Below are positions 26,215 through 35,357 of a stretch of 64,000 nucleotides of DNA, in pieces; the stretch's first letter is position 1, and each line of letters begins with the position of its first letter. The notes under the pieces are model-generated. The model saw only the letters and a program-made list of their open reading frames with translations. It did no database searches and was not told the origin of the DNA. This stretch comes from Burkholderiales bacterium (lineage in GTDB: Bacteria > Pseudomonadota > Gammaproteobacteria > Burkholderiales > Casimicrobiaceae). The stretch covers positions 62,001 through 126,000 of the forward strand of contig JANXNI010000049.1 of the NCBI GenBank assembly GCA_025354165.1, read 5' to 3'. The position numbers were made by a program, and so were the translations under genes.

Positions 26215-27195
26215 ATGTCGCACAAACTCACACGTAGGACGCTGCTTAAAGCCGCCGCCCTCACGGCGCTACCGACGTGGGCGCAGACCAGTCAAAACTG
26301 GCCGAACCGCCCCCTGCGCTGGGTCGTTCCCTTCCCGCCAGGCGGCACGACGGATGCCATCACGCGACTGCTGGCGGCTGAGCTAACGAAAGCGCTTGGT
26401 CAACCCGTGATCGTCGATAACAAGCCCGGTGCGGGCACGGTGATTGGTGTCGATACAGTCGCCAAAGCACCAGCCGATGGCTACACGCTATTGACGGTAG
26501 CTAACAGTTTTTGCGTAAACCAGACGCTGGTCAAAAATTTACCGTATGACGGCGCACGCGACTTCAAACCGGTCGCACTGATGGGGCAAAGCGAACACGT
26601 GTTGGCGGTAAACCCGTCGCTAGGCGTCAAGACGCTCGCGGAACTGCGTGCGTTGGCGCGCAAGCAACCGGGCAAGTTGAGCTACGCAAGCTTCGGCAAT
26701 GGCACCTCCGCGCACCTCGCAGGCGCAATGCTGGAAGCGGCGCTGAAAGGCGGTTTCATCCATGTTCCGTACAAAGGACAAGCCCCTGCACTTACCGATT
26801 TACTAGGTGGACAGGTCAGCATGATGTTCGGCAACTGGCCCGAATTCAAAGGCCATGTGCTGAGCGGCAAGCTCGTAGCGGTTGGCATGGCCACTGCGCA
26901 ACGTTCGCGCTACGCACCCGACGTGCCGACACTCGCCGAGCAGGGTTTGCCGCTTGAGTCCAACACATGGACCGGCATGCTCGTGCGCAGCGGCACCAAT
27001 GAGGCCGTCGCGACGCGGCTCAACGCTGAAATGCAGGGGGCGCTGCAAATGCCTTCCGTTATGAAAGCGTTTCAGGACGGCGGAATTGTCGCTATGCCGG
27101 GATCGTCGGAGCGCTTTGCAGCCTTCATCGCGAGCGAAATCAGCAAGTACGGCGACATCATCAAGAAGGCGGGCATCGCCTCTGAAAGCGCATAG
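26215..27195 (+). CDS. Bug/TctC-family periplasmic binding protein
   Basis: A 326-residue solute-binding protein of the Bordetella uptake gene family. The signal (MSHKLTRRTLLKAAALTALP) has a twin-arginine motif TRRTLLK. Family marks are NRPLRWVVPFPPGGTTDAIT, VDNKPGAGTVIG and HVPYKGQAPALTDLLGGQV. The ATG at 26215 is two bases after the hpaE stop, so it is an operon member and probably binds an aromatic acid or pathway intermediate. No TctA/TctB membrane subunits are here; in this family many binding proteins are orphans. Confidence 0.92.
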   Translation: MSHKLTRRTLLKAAALTALPTWAQTSQNWPNRPLRWVVPFPPGGTTDAITRLLAAELTKALGQPVIVDNKPGAGTVIGVDTVAKAPADGYTLLTVANSFCVNQTLVKNLPYDGARDFKPVALMGQSEHVLAVNPSLGVKTLAELRALARKQPGKLSYASFGNGTSAHLAGAMLEAALKGGFIHVPYKGQAPALTDLLGGQVSMMFGNWPEFKGHVLSGKLVAVGMATAQRSRYAPDVPTLAEQGLPLESNTWTGMLVRSGTNEAVATRLNAEMQGALQMPSVMKAFQDGGIVAMPGSSERFAAFIASEISKYGDIIKKAGIASESA

Positions 27196-27206
27196 GCGAG
27201 TCGTCC

Positions 27207-27533
27207 ATGAGCCTTTACGCGATGCAGAAATTCCTCTACCACTTAAACCGGGATGCGGGTGTGCAAACGCGCTTCAAGACCGATCAGGAAGCCTTGCTCG
27301 GCGAGTACCCGTTCACCGATGAAGAACGTAGTGCCATCGCAAGCGGCGACGTCGGACTCATCTATGTACTCGGCGCGAACGGGCAGCTCCTGATGCACTT
27401 TGCCGCCTACCTTGGCATGCCGTGGCCCGACTACATTGCCTCGATGCGCGAAGGCGTGGCGAAGCACGGTCCGGTTCGCGCCGGTGTGTATGCCATGACA
27501 ACTGCGATGAACGAAAAGGTAGCGGGCGTATGA
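27207..27533 (+). CDS. LigA-like small subunit of an extradiol dioxygenase
   Basis: A 108-residue helical protein similar to the alpha subunit of protocatechuate 4,5-dioxygenase (LigA): FLYHLNRDAGVQTRFKTDQE and the helix MPWPDYIASM are typical. It has no metal ligands of its own and covers the active site of the LigB partner. Its stop overlaps the ATG of the LigB-like gene (ATGA), and the two should form an alpha/beta enzyme cleaving homoprotocatechuate. Confidence 0.85.
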   Translation: MSLYAMQKFLYHLNRDAGVQTRFKTDQEALLGEYPFTDEERSAIASGDVGLIYVLGANGQLLMHFAAYLGMPWPDYIASMREGVAKHGPVRAGVYAMTTAMNEKVAGV

Positions 27534-28348
27534 GCCTTGTGTTTGCGGGCGTTTGCAGCCATGCGCCGGGGATCACCGGCCGCGCTCATTTGGCCGACCC
27601 AGCGCTGCGCGACCCGTTCCACGCCGCGTTTCGCGCGATGGGCGATGAGCTGCGTGCAACTAAACCTGATGCTTTAGTGCTGGTTGGAGCCGAGCATTTC
27701 GGCAACTTTTTTATGAACAACATGCCCGCTTACGCGATCGGCATGGGCGCAGAATATTCGGGCCCGATTGAAGACTCGGCATGGATTGGTATTGCCAAAA
27801 CCCGCATTCCTGGTAACCCGGATTTGAGCCAACGCCTCATCACCGAAGTGTTGCAAACAGTGGACGTCTCGTTCGCCGAAGAATGGCTGCTTGATCACGG
27901 CCTGATCGTGCCGCTCAACTTTTTGACACCGAATTACGACCTCAACATAATTCCCGTCAACATTAATTGTCAGGGACCACCGCTCACGCCGCTGCACCGC
28001 GCGTGGGCGTTTGGCGAGGCGTTGCGTCGCGCGGCGGACAGCGTGCCCGAGCGCATTGCCATCATTGCCACTGGCGGCATCAGCCACTGGCCAGCCACGC
28101 CCGATTCTGGCAAGATCAACGTGGAATGGGATCGTGAATTCATGGCGCGCTGGGCGCGCAATGATCGCGAAGCCTTGCTCGCCTACAGTGACGCAGACAT
28201 ATACCGCGATGCCGGGCAAGGCGGTTTTGAAATTCGCACCTTCATTAGCCTAGCCGCTGCCGCACGCGGTGCGGGCGCGATCAGGCACTTTCAACCGATC
28301 CCAATTTTTTCCGTAACTTGCACGCTCGGCGTGATGGAAGTCATTTGA
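27530..28348 (+). CDS. LigB-type class III extradiol dioxygenase, probable homoprotocatechuate 2,3-dioxygenase
   Basis: A 272-residue Fe(II) ring-cleavage enzyme. MSLVFAGVCSHAPGITGR carries the first iron-binding His11; LVLVGAEHFGNFF and LLDHGLIVPLNFL hold further conserved histidines. It would open 3,4-dihydroxyphenylacetate to carboxymethyl-hydroxymuconate semialdehyde, the HpaE substrate. The frame extends upstream into the LigA gene, but the ATG at 27530 in the ATGA overlap is the natural start. Substrate choice is inferred from the neighbouring hpaE, hpaF and hpaG genes; gallate or protocatechuate would be alternatives. Confidence 0.88.
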   Translation: MSLVFAGVCSHAPGITGRAHLADPALRDPFHAAFRAMGDELRATKPDALVLVGAEHFGNFFMNNMPAYAIGMGAEYSGPIEDSAWIGIAKTRIPGNPDLSQRLITEVLQTVDVSFAEEWLLDHGLIVPLNFLTPNYDLNIIPVNINCQGPPLTPLHRAWAFGEALRRAADSVPERIAIIATGGISHWPATPDSGKINVEWDREFMARWARNDREALLAYSDADIYRDAGQGGFEIRTFISLAAAARGAGAIRHFQPIPIFSVTCTLGVMEVI

Positions 28349-28349
28349 C

Positions 28350-28781
28350 ATGCCGCATCTGGTCATCCTGTACACCCCGAATCTCGAAGCGCAGACGAAC
28401 ATGACCGCGCTTTGCCGCGCGCTCGCCGACACGATGCTCGCGCTGAAAGACGAGAGTGAAAAACCGGTGTTCCCGACCGGTGGGGTGCGCGTGCTGGCCT
28501 ATCCCGCGGCGCACTTCGCAGTCGCAGACGACGGGACGGCGGGCAAGGCAGCCGGAGGCGACGGCGACTACGCCTTCGTCTACCTGAATCTACGTATGGC
28601 CCGCGGCCGCAGTGCCGCGACGCAGCAGAGCGCGGGAGAAGCGCTCATCGCTTCTGCACGTTCCCATTTCGCAGCGCTGTTTGAAAAGCGTCATCTCGGA
28701 TTGACGCTTCAGATCGACGAAGGCCCGGAGGTGTTTGACGCCAGACAGAGTAATCTCCATCCAATTTTTCAGAAAGGCTAG
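28350..28781 (+). CDS. hpaF: 5-carboxymethyl-2-hydroxymuconate delta-isomerase
   Basis: A 143-residue tautomerase-superfamily enzyme with catalytic Pro2 (MPHLVILYTPNLE). The central FVYLNLRMARGRS carries the conserved arginines, and the end KRHLGLTLQIDEG matches HpaF. It isomerises the HpaE product before decarboxylation by HpaG. It is somewhat longer than the usual ~126 residues because of a Gly/Ala/Asp-rich loop near residue 70. It begins one base after the dioxygenase stop and ends the operon. No hpaH or hpaI follows, so hydratase and aldolase steps must be encoded elsewhere. Confidence 0.9.
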   Translation: MPHLVILYTPNLEAQTNMTALCRALADTMLALKDESEKPVFPTGGVRVLAYPAAHFAVADDGTAGKAAGGDGDYAFVYLNLRMARGRSAATQQSAGEALIASARSHFAALFEKRHLGLTLQIDEGPEVFDARQSNLHPIFQKG

Positions 28782-28802
28782 CCCTTACCGCCACGCGGCC
28801 CG

Positions 28803-28962
28803 GTTAAAACGATCCATCGCAGAAATCAGCAACAACAGCGCGCCGACCACCTTGAACGCCGAGAGCGAAATCCCGAACAACTCCAGCACCGGCCCCCCCG
28901 CCAGTACACCAATCGCCAGACGGCCAAGGAATGATTTGAGATAAGCGGCGAGTTCAATGACG
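28803..28962 (-). pseudogene. Decayed marC fragment
   Basis: Bases 28803-28919 match 22904-23018 inside marC at roughly 90% by eye, including an identical stretch from the CTTGAACGCC word to the run of seven Cs and beyond. Bases 28920-28962 match the 5' end of marC (about 23127-23176). About 110 bp between the two parts are missing, and the region lacks an open frame. It keeps the same orientation as the intact gene, so the hpa operon is bracketed by directly repeated marC sequence. Confidence 0.85.
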
Positions 28963-29069
28963 ACATTTTTTCATCGCCCTCGCAGATCATCACGCCACGC
29001 ACCAAAACATAGCCGATTCATGCCCATGTCATACACTCAAGACAGCATTACATCGAGACGTTTTTAGCT

Positions 29070-30584
29070 ATGTCCCCAATCAATTCGCATCGCCAACTGC
29101 CAAAACACCTCACCCGATTATCTCGCGCCGCAACCAGCGTGCTGGCTGCGGCCCTCCTCGCCACTTCGGCTTGCGCCAACGTCGTTCACCTCGCCGCCAA
29201 CGGCATTGGGCAAGTGCTCATATTCCCGTACTACACAACTCGCGCGGGCACGGTCAGCCTTGTTTCGCTGGTGAACACCACACTAGAGGCCAAAGCCGTG
29301 CGCATCAACGTGCGTGAGGCCCGGCGTGGCGCGATCGTTGCCAGCGTCAATCTCTACCTTTCGGCGGCGGACGTCTGGACCGGAGCGCTGATTGACGACG
29401 GCGAAGGTGCGAGTATCTTCAGCAATGACACCTCGTGCACCGCGCCGGCCATCTCATCGTCATCGTCGCTGAAACTGAGCAACGCCGAGTTTGTCAACGA
29501 CAGCCCCACGCCAAATCTCGCGCGCGACTCGCGCGACCGGACGCGCGAAGGCTATCTCGAAGTCATCGAAATGGCCGCCATTCCCAATGTCACGGCCACC
29601 GGAAAAAATGTGACGCACGTAGCGGGCAAACCAGCGTGCGCAGCGGGAATCACGGGGCTCGCTTTCGAGCCGCCCGTTGCCGACTTGAAAGCGGCCACGG
29701 GTGGTCTCATGGGCACTTTGTCGTTCGTCAATGTCAACAAAGGCATGCTCGCAAGCACGCCCGGCACGGCTCTTGACGGCTTCTGGCTCACCGGGCCTGC
29801 CGCTCCCGCGCCGCGGGTTTGGGCTGCCAATTCCAGCGACATCAATCTCACGTCAGGCAAGAACACTTCTGTCGCGCACAGCGCGCAAGGTAATCGCTAC
29901 ATCTCGCGGTTTGCCAACTCGATTGATGCGGTTTCAGCAGCAATGATGTCTGACACCATGAACTCGGAATATGCGTTCACAGCAGATGGCGTGATCGCCG
30001 GCACGATGGTGGTCAATATGCCGACCAAGCCGTACTACATTTTGACCAGTTCACCGGCACCATTCACGCGGACTTGGGACGGCAGCAGCGGGAAGTCTTG
30101 CGACGATATTGCCAGCAGCTCTTTCGATCGTGAGGAATTTGCCTTCGCTCCCGAGGGCGGCTTTCCAGAGCCACCGCCCGGGTTGGTGTATCCGTCTGCA
30201 TGCTACGTTGCGAATGCCATCGTACCGGGGTTGGACAGCACCTCGACGCCCGACTTGTCGCTATTCGCATCGACGCTCGCTATTGGTAAATTGGCCGGCC
30301 AAAATCAGGGACTTATGGTCGTAACGCCTGGCAAAGAAGGGGGCCATATTCAGATCACGCCGACGAATAGGAACGCTGCCTTAAAGCCACTAGCGTCGTC
30401 GGTGTTGCAACGAACCAGCGCCGGGACGTTCGCGTGGACGCCCGTTTCCGCCGCACTGTATGGCTTACCCATCATCGGTTTCACGCTCTCTCAGGCGGCC
30501 TATCAAACCGGTTCACCGCAACAGAACTATGGTGACGCCACACCGCTTCGATCCACCGCTATTGTCATTACTACAGGGCAGTAA
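29070..30584 (+). CDS. Exported protein of unknown function, tandem paralogue 1
   Basis: A 504-residue protein with a long N-terminal signal region (hydrophobic VLAAALLATSACA near 25-36). I do not recognise a characterised family. The opening GIGQVLIFPYYTTRAG, then SLVNTTLEAKAVRINVREAR and VNLYLSAADVWTGALIDD, looks like a conserved surface or secreted protein group of proteobacteria. Six or so cysteines are spread along it. The next gene codes for a similar protein throughout its length, with the same blocks in the same order. The two lie 5 bp apart and are probably cotranscribed. No enzyme motif was found. Confidence 0.8.
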   Translation: MSPINSHRQLPKHLTRLSRAATSVLAAALLATSACANVVHLAANGIGQVLIFPYYTTRAGTVSLVSLVNTTLEAKAVRINVREARRGAIVASVNLYLSAADVWTGALIDDGEGASIFSNDTSCTAPAISSSSSLKLSNAEFVNDSPTPNLARDSRDRTREGYLEVIEMAAIPNVTATGKNVTHVAGKPACAAGITGLAFEPPVADLKAATGGLMGTLSFVNVNKGMLASTPGTALDGFWLTGPAAPAPRVWAANSSDINLTSGKNTSVAHSAQGNRYISRFANSIDAVSAAMMSDTMNSEYAFTADGVIAGTMVVNMPTKPYYILTSSPAPFTRTWDGSSGKSCDDIASSSFDREEFAFAPEGGFPEPPPGLVYPSACYVANAIVPGLDSTSTPDLSLFASTLAIGKLAGQNQGLMVVTPGKEGGHIQITPTNRNAALKPLASSVLQRTSAGTFAWTPVSAALYGLPIIGFTLSQAAYQTGSPQQNYGDATPLRSTAIVITTGQ

Positions 30585-30589
30585 TCGCC

Positions 30590-32098
30590 ATGCGATCACT
30601 GCCTGCCAATCATCAAATTTTCATCCGCATGAAGCACTATTTTTTCCGCAGCGTCCTCGCGCTCATCACCACATTCATCTGCATCGGCAGCGCATCAGCA
30701 ACGACAATGCAACTGGCCCTTGGCGGCATTGGACAAGTGTTGATCTTTCCGTATTACACCGCCCGCAACGGCACGGTAAGCATTGTTTCGATTGTGAACA
30801 CAACCGTTTCTGCCAAGGCCGTACGCATCAACGTGCGCGAAGCACGCGGTGGCTTCGTTGTGGCTCAGCTTAACGTTTACATGTCGGCGAAGGACGTATG
30901 GACGGGAGCCATCTTTAATGATGCCGACGGGGCGACACTTGTCAGCAACGACAAGTCATGCACGGCCCCCGCATTGGGCAGCGGCTTGCAATTGACTAAC
31001 ACCCAATACCTCGCCGACCTGCCGACGATTGGAGCTGACCTCGGCGCGCTCGGTTCACGCGACCGCTCCCGCGAAGGTTATGTCGAGGTGATTGAAATGG
31101 CGTCAATTCCGAATCAGAGTGTGACTGGTAAGAACATCACGCATGTCGCGGGCGTGCCAGCGTGTCGCGAAGTGACCGATGCCAACTATTCGCCGCCAGT
31201 GGCAGATCTGACCGCACCCAGCGGTGGCCTGTACGGCACGCTGTCGCTCGTCAACGTTAATCAAGGGATGCTTGCGAGTACGCCAGCGACCGCGATAGAA
31301 AACTTTTGGCTAACGGGCACCGATGCGCCAACGCCGCGCGTCGCGGCAGCTAACGCGGTGGGCGTCGATTTGACCTCTGGGAAAAACACCGGCGTGTCGC
31401 TCATCGTGCGCGGCGAGCCCTACGTTGCGCGATTTGCCACGTCGATTGATGCCGTGTCGGCGTTATTGATGAGCACGGACGCTAACGGCGAATACGCCAC
31501 AACGCAAGACGGCGTCATCCAAACGCTCGTGGTAGCAACCATGCCAACCAAGCCCTACTACACCCGTGGTGCGACGCTCGGTCCGTTCGAAAAAGCGTGG
31601 GAACCGGCCGGGGCAAAGTCGTGTGATAGTTTTAACGTGGCCGCGATAGATCGTGAGGAGTTTGTGTCTGCGGTCAACGACGACTTCGGACTTCCGCCTC
31701 GCCCGCAAATTGGTAACTGCTACGTAGCAAATCCCATGGTTCCTCGCGATTTCATATCCAACAGAGCGCCTATTGCAGACAACTCCTACTTTGGGTCAAC
31801 ACTCGCAGTGTCCGTAACTGCCTCTCAGAACCAGGGACTCCAAGTGCGCAGTCCCGGCAAAGAGGGAGGATGGTCAGCCATCAGCTGGATTGGAAAACTA
31901 TCCGCCGTCGACGCATCCGTCATGCGTCGCAACGCGGCAGGCGAGCTTGCCGCAACGCCGGTGTCGATCACATTGAACGGTCTTCCCGTTCTTGGCTTTA
32001 CGCTTGCGCAATCGGCCTACAAAACCGGTTCGCCGCAACAGAATTTCGCGGACGCAACGGCGCTGCGGACGTCGGTGACAGTGACTGAGGGCAAGTAG
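30590..32098 (+). CDS. Exported protein of unknown function, tandem paralogue 2
   Basis: A 502-residue homologue of the preceding gene product; shared blocks include GGIGQVLIFPYYTARNG, KAVRINVREARGG, SREGYVEVIEMASIPN, NITHVAG and the end LGFTLAQSAYKTGSPQQNF. The signal peptide is best seen from Met14 (MKHYFFRSVLALITTFICIG, cut near SASA), an ATG at 30629; the first ATG at 30590 has AGGG upstream. Identity to its neighbour looks near half over the full length. Function unknown; the pair suggests a recent duplication with divergence. Confidence 0.8.
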   Translation: MRSLPANHQIFIRMKHYFFRSVLALITTFICIGSASATTMQLALGGIGQVLIFPYYTARNGTVSIVSIVNTTVSAKAVRINVREARGGFVVAQLNVYMSAKDVWTGAIFNDADGATLVSNDKSCTAPALGSGLQLTNTQYLADLPTIGADLGALGSRDRSREGYVEVIEMASIPNQSVTGKNITHVAGVPACREVTDANYSPPVADLTAPSGGLYGTLSLVNVNQGMLASTPATAIENFWLTGTDAPTPRVAAANAVGVDLTSGKNTGVSLIVRGEPYVARFATSIDAVSALLMSTDANGEYATTQDGVIQTLVVATMPTKPYYTRGATLGPFEKAWEPAGAKSCDSFNVAAIDREEFVSAVNDDFGLPPRPQIGNCYVANPMVPRDFISNRAPIADNSYFGSTLAVSVTASQNQGLQVRSPGKEGGWSAISWIGKLSAVDASVMRRNAAGELAATPVSITLNGLPVLGFTLAQSAYKTGSPQQNFADATALRTSVTVTEGK

Positions 32099-32125
32099 GC
32101 ATCGCGACGCCCACGTCAGGCCGTT

Positions 32126-32146
32126 ATCCTCGGCGCAGCCGGGGAT
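32126..32146 (+). terminator. REP-like hairpin after the tandem paralogues
   Basis: ATCCTCGGC (32126-32134) and GCCGGGGAT (32138-32146) pair over a GCA loop with one G-T wobble. It lies 28 bp past the second paralogue's stop. The ATCCTCG...GGGGAT form recurs at 56513-56537. There is no T-run, so terminator function is likely only in part. Confidence 0.5.
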
Positions 32147-32290
32147 TCATGCGGTGATAAACGATGAGCGCGTACGCGGCGATAGCGTTTGCAACCTTTC
32201 TCGATTCCTGGCTGCGGGAACGGCGGCTTACGCTGTACATGATGACGGCCGAGAATGACGGCGCGTTGGTTGAACTCCGTCGCTCAGGCG

Positions 32291-34324
32291 CTAACCCGCA
32301 CCTGCATGGCCCACACCAAACATCTCTTCTTTGAGTTTGGTCAGCTGATCGCGCATCTCGGCCGCCTTCTCAAATTCCAGATTGCGCGCCGCATCAAGCA
32401 TCGCTTTTTCCAGTGATTTGAGCGTTTTCTCGCGGCTTTTTTCGTCCATTGCACCGAACTCGCGCTTGGCTTTGGCGTCCTTGGCGAGGCGGTTTTCTTC
32501 GTCGGGATCGTAGACGCCATCGATGATGTCCTTGATCGCTTTTTGCACGCCCCTCGGCGTGATGCCGTTGGCGAGGTTGAAGGCGATTTGTTTGTTGCGG
32601 CGACGTTCGGTTTCGTCGATGGCTTTTTTCATCGAATCGGTGATCTTGTCGCCATACAAAATCGCGGTGCCGTTAATGTGGCGCGCGGCGCGACCGATGG
32701 TTTGAATCAACGAACGTTCGGCACGCAAAAAGCCTTCTTTGTCGGCATCGAGAATCGCCACCAAGGAAACCTCGGGCAAGTCCAGCCCTTCGCGGAGCAG
32801 GTTGATGCCAACCAGCACGTTGAACTCGCCGAGCCGCAAATCGCGCAGTATTTCCACCCGCTCCACAGTGTCGATGTCCGAGTGCAGATAGCGCGCCTTG
32901 ATCCCGTTTTCGTTCAGGTAGTCGGTCAAGTCCTCGGCCATACGTTTGGTGAGCGTCGTGACCAACACGCGCTCATCCTTGGCGACGCGCAAATTCGCCT
33001 CCGCGAGCAAGTCGTCGATCTGTGTTTTCACCGGCCGCACGATCAATATCGGATCGACCAGACCCGTCGGGCGCACGAGTTGTTCGGCGACCTGATCGGC
33101 GTGTTCCTGCTCATACTTCTGCGGCGTCGCGGACACAAAGATTGTCTGCGGCATCAGCCGTTCAAACTCTTCAAATTTGAGCGGACGATTGTCGAGCGCG
33201 CTGGGCAAACGGAACCCGTAGTTCACCAGATTTTCTTTGCGTGAACGATCGCCGTGATACATGCCGCCGACCTGACTCACGGTGACGTGCGATTCGTCGA
33301 TGAACATGAGCGAATTGCGCGGCATGTAATCGATCAGCGTCGGCGGCGGCTCGCCCGGTTGTCGCCCGCTCATGTGTCGCGAATAGTTCTCGATACCTTT
33401 GCAGAAACCGATCTCTGCCATCATCTCAAGATCGAACCGCGTGCGCTGCTCGATGCGCTGCGCCTCCAGCAATTTCATCTGCGAGACGAAGAAATTTTTC
33501 TGCTCATGCAGCTCCACCTTGATCGCCTCGACGGCCTTCAGCACGCTTGAACGTGGCGTCGCGTAATGCGAGCCGGGGAACACGGTGAAGCGCCCGATTT
33601 TTTGCTTGATGTGGCCCGTGAGCGGATCGAACAGTTGCAACTGCTCAATCTCGTCGTCGAAGAACGTGACACGCACCGCCGTCTCAGCATGTTCTGCCGG
33701 AAAAATATCGAGCACTTCGCCGCGCACGCGAAAGCGCCCGCGCGCAAAGTCGGTGTCGTTCCTGTCGTATTGCATCTCGGTGAGTCGACGAATGGAGGCG
33801 CGCTGATCGAGCTTGTCGCCCTCACGCAAATGCAAAATCATCGAGTGGTAATCGACCGGATCGCCGATACCGTAAATGCACGACACCGAAGCGACGATGA
33901 TGCAGTCCTTCCGCTCCATGATGCTCTTGGTCGCGGACAGGCGCATCTGCTCGATGTGCTCGTTGATCGCGCTGTCCTTCTCGATGAACATGTCGCGCGA
34001 CGGCACATACGCCTCGGGCTGGTAGTAGTCGTAGTACGAAACGAAATACTCGACCGCGTTGTCCGGGAAAAACTCACGGAACTCGCTGTAGAGCTGCGCC
34101 GCCAGTGTTTTGTTCGGTGCCATGACGATGGCGGGCCTGCCGGTACGCGCGATGACGTTGGCCATCGTAAAAGTCTTGCCGGAGCCGGTGACGCCCAAGA
34201 GCGTCTGATACTGCAAACCGGAGTCGATGCCGTCCACCAGAGTAGCAATGGCGGTGGGCTGGTCGCCCGCTGGCGGGAACGGTTGTTCAAGGGAATACGG
34301 AGAATTCGGAAAGGTAACGCGCAT
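32291..34324 (-). CDS. uvrB: Excinuclease ABC subunit B
   Basis: A 677-residue helicase-like damage-verification subunit of nucleotide excision repair, close to the usual length. Visible are Walker [11 protein letters not shown], the beta-hairpin region [19 protein letters not shown] (motif II), QTIGRAARH (motif VI) and a C-terminal UVR domain ([18 protein letters not shown]). ATG at 34324 gives the family N-terminus ([20 protein letters not shown]); a TTG at 34360 would add 12 residues and lie within the operator. A LexA box 30 bp upstream predicts SOS induction. Confidence 0.97.
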   Translation of the reverse strand: MRVTFPNSPYSLEQPFPPAGDQPTAIATLVDGIDSGLQYQTLLGVTGSGKTFTMANVIARTGRPAIVMAPNKTLAAQLYSEFREFFPDNAVEYFVSYYDYYQPEAYVPSRDMFIEKDSAINEHIEQMRLSATKSIMERKDCIIVASVSCIYGIGDPVDYHSMILHLREGDKLDQRASIRRLTEMQYDRNDTDFARGRFRVRGEVLDIFPAEHAETAVRVTFFDDEIEQLQLFDPLTGHIKQKIGRFTVFPGSHYATPRSSVLKAVEAIKVELHEQKNFFVSQMKLLEAQRIEQRTRFDLEMMAEIGFCKGIENYSRHMSGRQPGEPPPTLIDYMPRNSLMFIDESHVTVSQVGGMYHGDRSRKENLVNYGFRLPSALDNRPLKFEEFERLMPQTIFVSATPQKYEQEHADQVAEQLVRPTGLVDPILIVRPVKTQIDDLLAEANLRVAKDERVLVTTLTKRMAEDLTDYLNENGIKARYLHSDIDTVERVEILRDLRLGEFNVLVGINLLREGLDLPEVSLVAILDADKEGFLRAERSLIQTIGRAARHINGTAILYGDKITDSMKKAIDETERRRNKQIAFNLANGITPRGVQKAIKDIIDGVYDPDEENRLAKDAKAKREFGAMDEKSREKTLKSLEKAMLDAARNLEFEKAAEMRDQLTKLKEEMFGVGHAGAG

Positions 34325-34353
34325 CGCGGGATTATCGCTTGCGCGCCAACTAA

Positions 34354-34369
34354 CTGTCAATGTATACAG
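34354..34369. promoter_or_regulatory. LexA (SOS) box of uvrB
   Basis: CTGTCAATGTATACAG is a perfect CTGT-N8-ACAG site, the LexA consensus of beta- and gammaproteobacteria, 30 bp before the uvrB ATG. Confidence 0.85.
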
Positions 34370-34469
34370 TTGTAGGACACAACTTGCCGCTATCGGATCA
34401 TTAGGCGCGGAGTCCTACAAACGCTATCCTCTGGCAGTTTGCGACGTTTGAAACAATAGAGCTTTTCAT

Positions 34470-35084
34470 ATGCACCCTACCCTCCCGCTGGTTGTTTTGG
34501 TTCGCCACGGCGAAACTGCGTGGACATTAAGTGGTCAGCACACTGGGCTTTCCGACATCGCCCTGACCGATGCGGGCTGTGATAGCGCCAAAGCACTGAA
34601 CACAACGCTTAAAAGTTTCAAGTTTGCCGCCGTGTTCACCAGCCCGCTCAAGCGCGCTCGCCAAACGGCTGAGTTAGCGGGCTACGGAGCCGTCGCTTCG
34701 CTGGAGCCCGATCTGAGCGAATGGGATTACGGCGATTACGAGGGCATCACCACCGCTGCGATCCGCGCCGAACGCTCCGACTGGAGGCTCTTCGAGGATG
34801 GCTGCCCGAATGGTGAATCGCCTGCCGCCATCAGCGAGCGTGCTGATCGCGTGATCGCACGGATTCAGCAGGTTCACGCCGAGCCGGGCAATGTGCTCAT
34901 CTTCGCTCACAGCGACATTTTGCGGGTGCTCGTTGCGCGATGGCTGCGGCTACCGGCGCTTGAAGGTCGCCGCTTTTTGCTGGCGACAAGCTCAATAAGC
35001 GTGTTGGGCTACGACCATGACTTGGAGGAGCCTGCGATTAGACGGTTGAATCAGGCGGCTTCGGATGTTTTGGCATCGCCGTAA
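34470..35084 (+). CDS. Histidine phosphatase family protein (phosphoglycerate-mutase-like)
   Basis: A 204-residue cytoplasmic phosphatase. LVRHGETAW holds catalytic Arg12-His13-Gly14-Glu15; TSPLKRARQTAEL, LSEWDYGDYEG and FAHSDILRVL give the second Arg, Glu and His. The compact size and LSEWDYGDYEG favour an acid-phosphatase-like or sugar-phosphatase role over glycolytic mutase. It is divergent from uvrB, and its substrate is unknown. Confidence 0.9.
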   Translation: MHPTLPLVVLVRHGETAWTLSGQHTGLSDIALTDAGCDSAKALNTTLKSFKFAAVFTSPLKRARQTAELAGYGAVASLEPDLSEWDYGDYEGITTAAIRAERSDWRLFEDGCPNGESPAAISERADRVIARIQQVHAEPGNVLIFAHSDILRVLVARWLRLPALEGRRFLLATSSISVLGYDHDLEEPAIRRLNQAASDVLASP

Positions 35085-35093
35085 AGCGGGACG

Positions 35094-35357
35094 TCATTCG
35101 TAGTGACTCCACATGCGAAGCACTTTCACGATTTTTTGATCGGCGAGCGCTTCATAAACCAGTCGATGCTGAATGTTGATGCGCCGCGAGTACGCGCCAG
35201 CGAGATCGCCCACCAGTTTTTCGTAAGGCGGCTGATTTTGAAACGGGTTTTCGGCGAGCACGCCGAGCAGCGCCTGAGCGTTCGCTTTCAACCCGCTCGC
35301 CGCTAATTTTTTGGCGTCCTTCTGGGCATGCTTCGTATAAATGAGCTGCCAGCTCAC
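35094..35357 (-). CDS. yoeB: Toxin of a YefM/YoeB-type system (ribosome-dependent mRNA interferase)
   Basis: An 87-residue RelE-superfamily toxin of the Txe/YoeB group. The catalytic set known from E. coli YoeB is matched: Glu46, Arg65 and the C-terminal His85-Tyr86. The N-terminus MSWQLIYTKHAQKDAKKL is typical. Its ATG overlaps the antitoxin stop by 4 bp. It would cleave mRNA at the ribosome when free. No sign of damage, so the pair is probably active. Confidence 0.92.
   Translation of the reverse strand: MSWQLIYTKHAQKDAKKLAASGLKANAQALLGVLAENPFQNQPPYEKLVGDLAGAYSRRINIQHRLVYEALADQKIVKVLRMWSHYE

Noticed and set aside
32164-32331. Small plus-strand frame beginning ATGAGCGCGTACGCG
   Set aside because: No ribosome site, overlaps the uvrB 3' end, and no recognisable product.
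32543-34375. Two long plus-strand frames (233 and 269 codons)
   Set aside because: Both are antisense to uvrB, whose translation is unmistakable.
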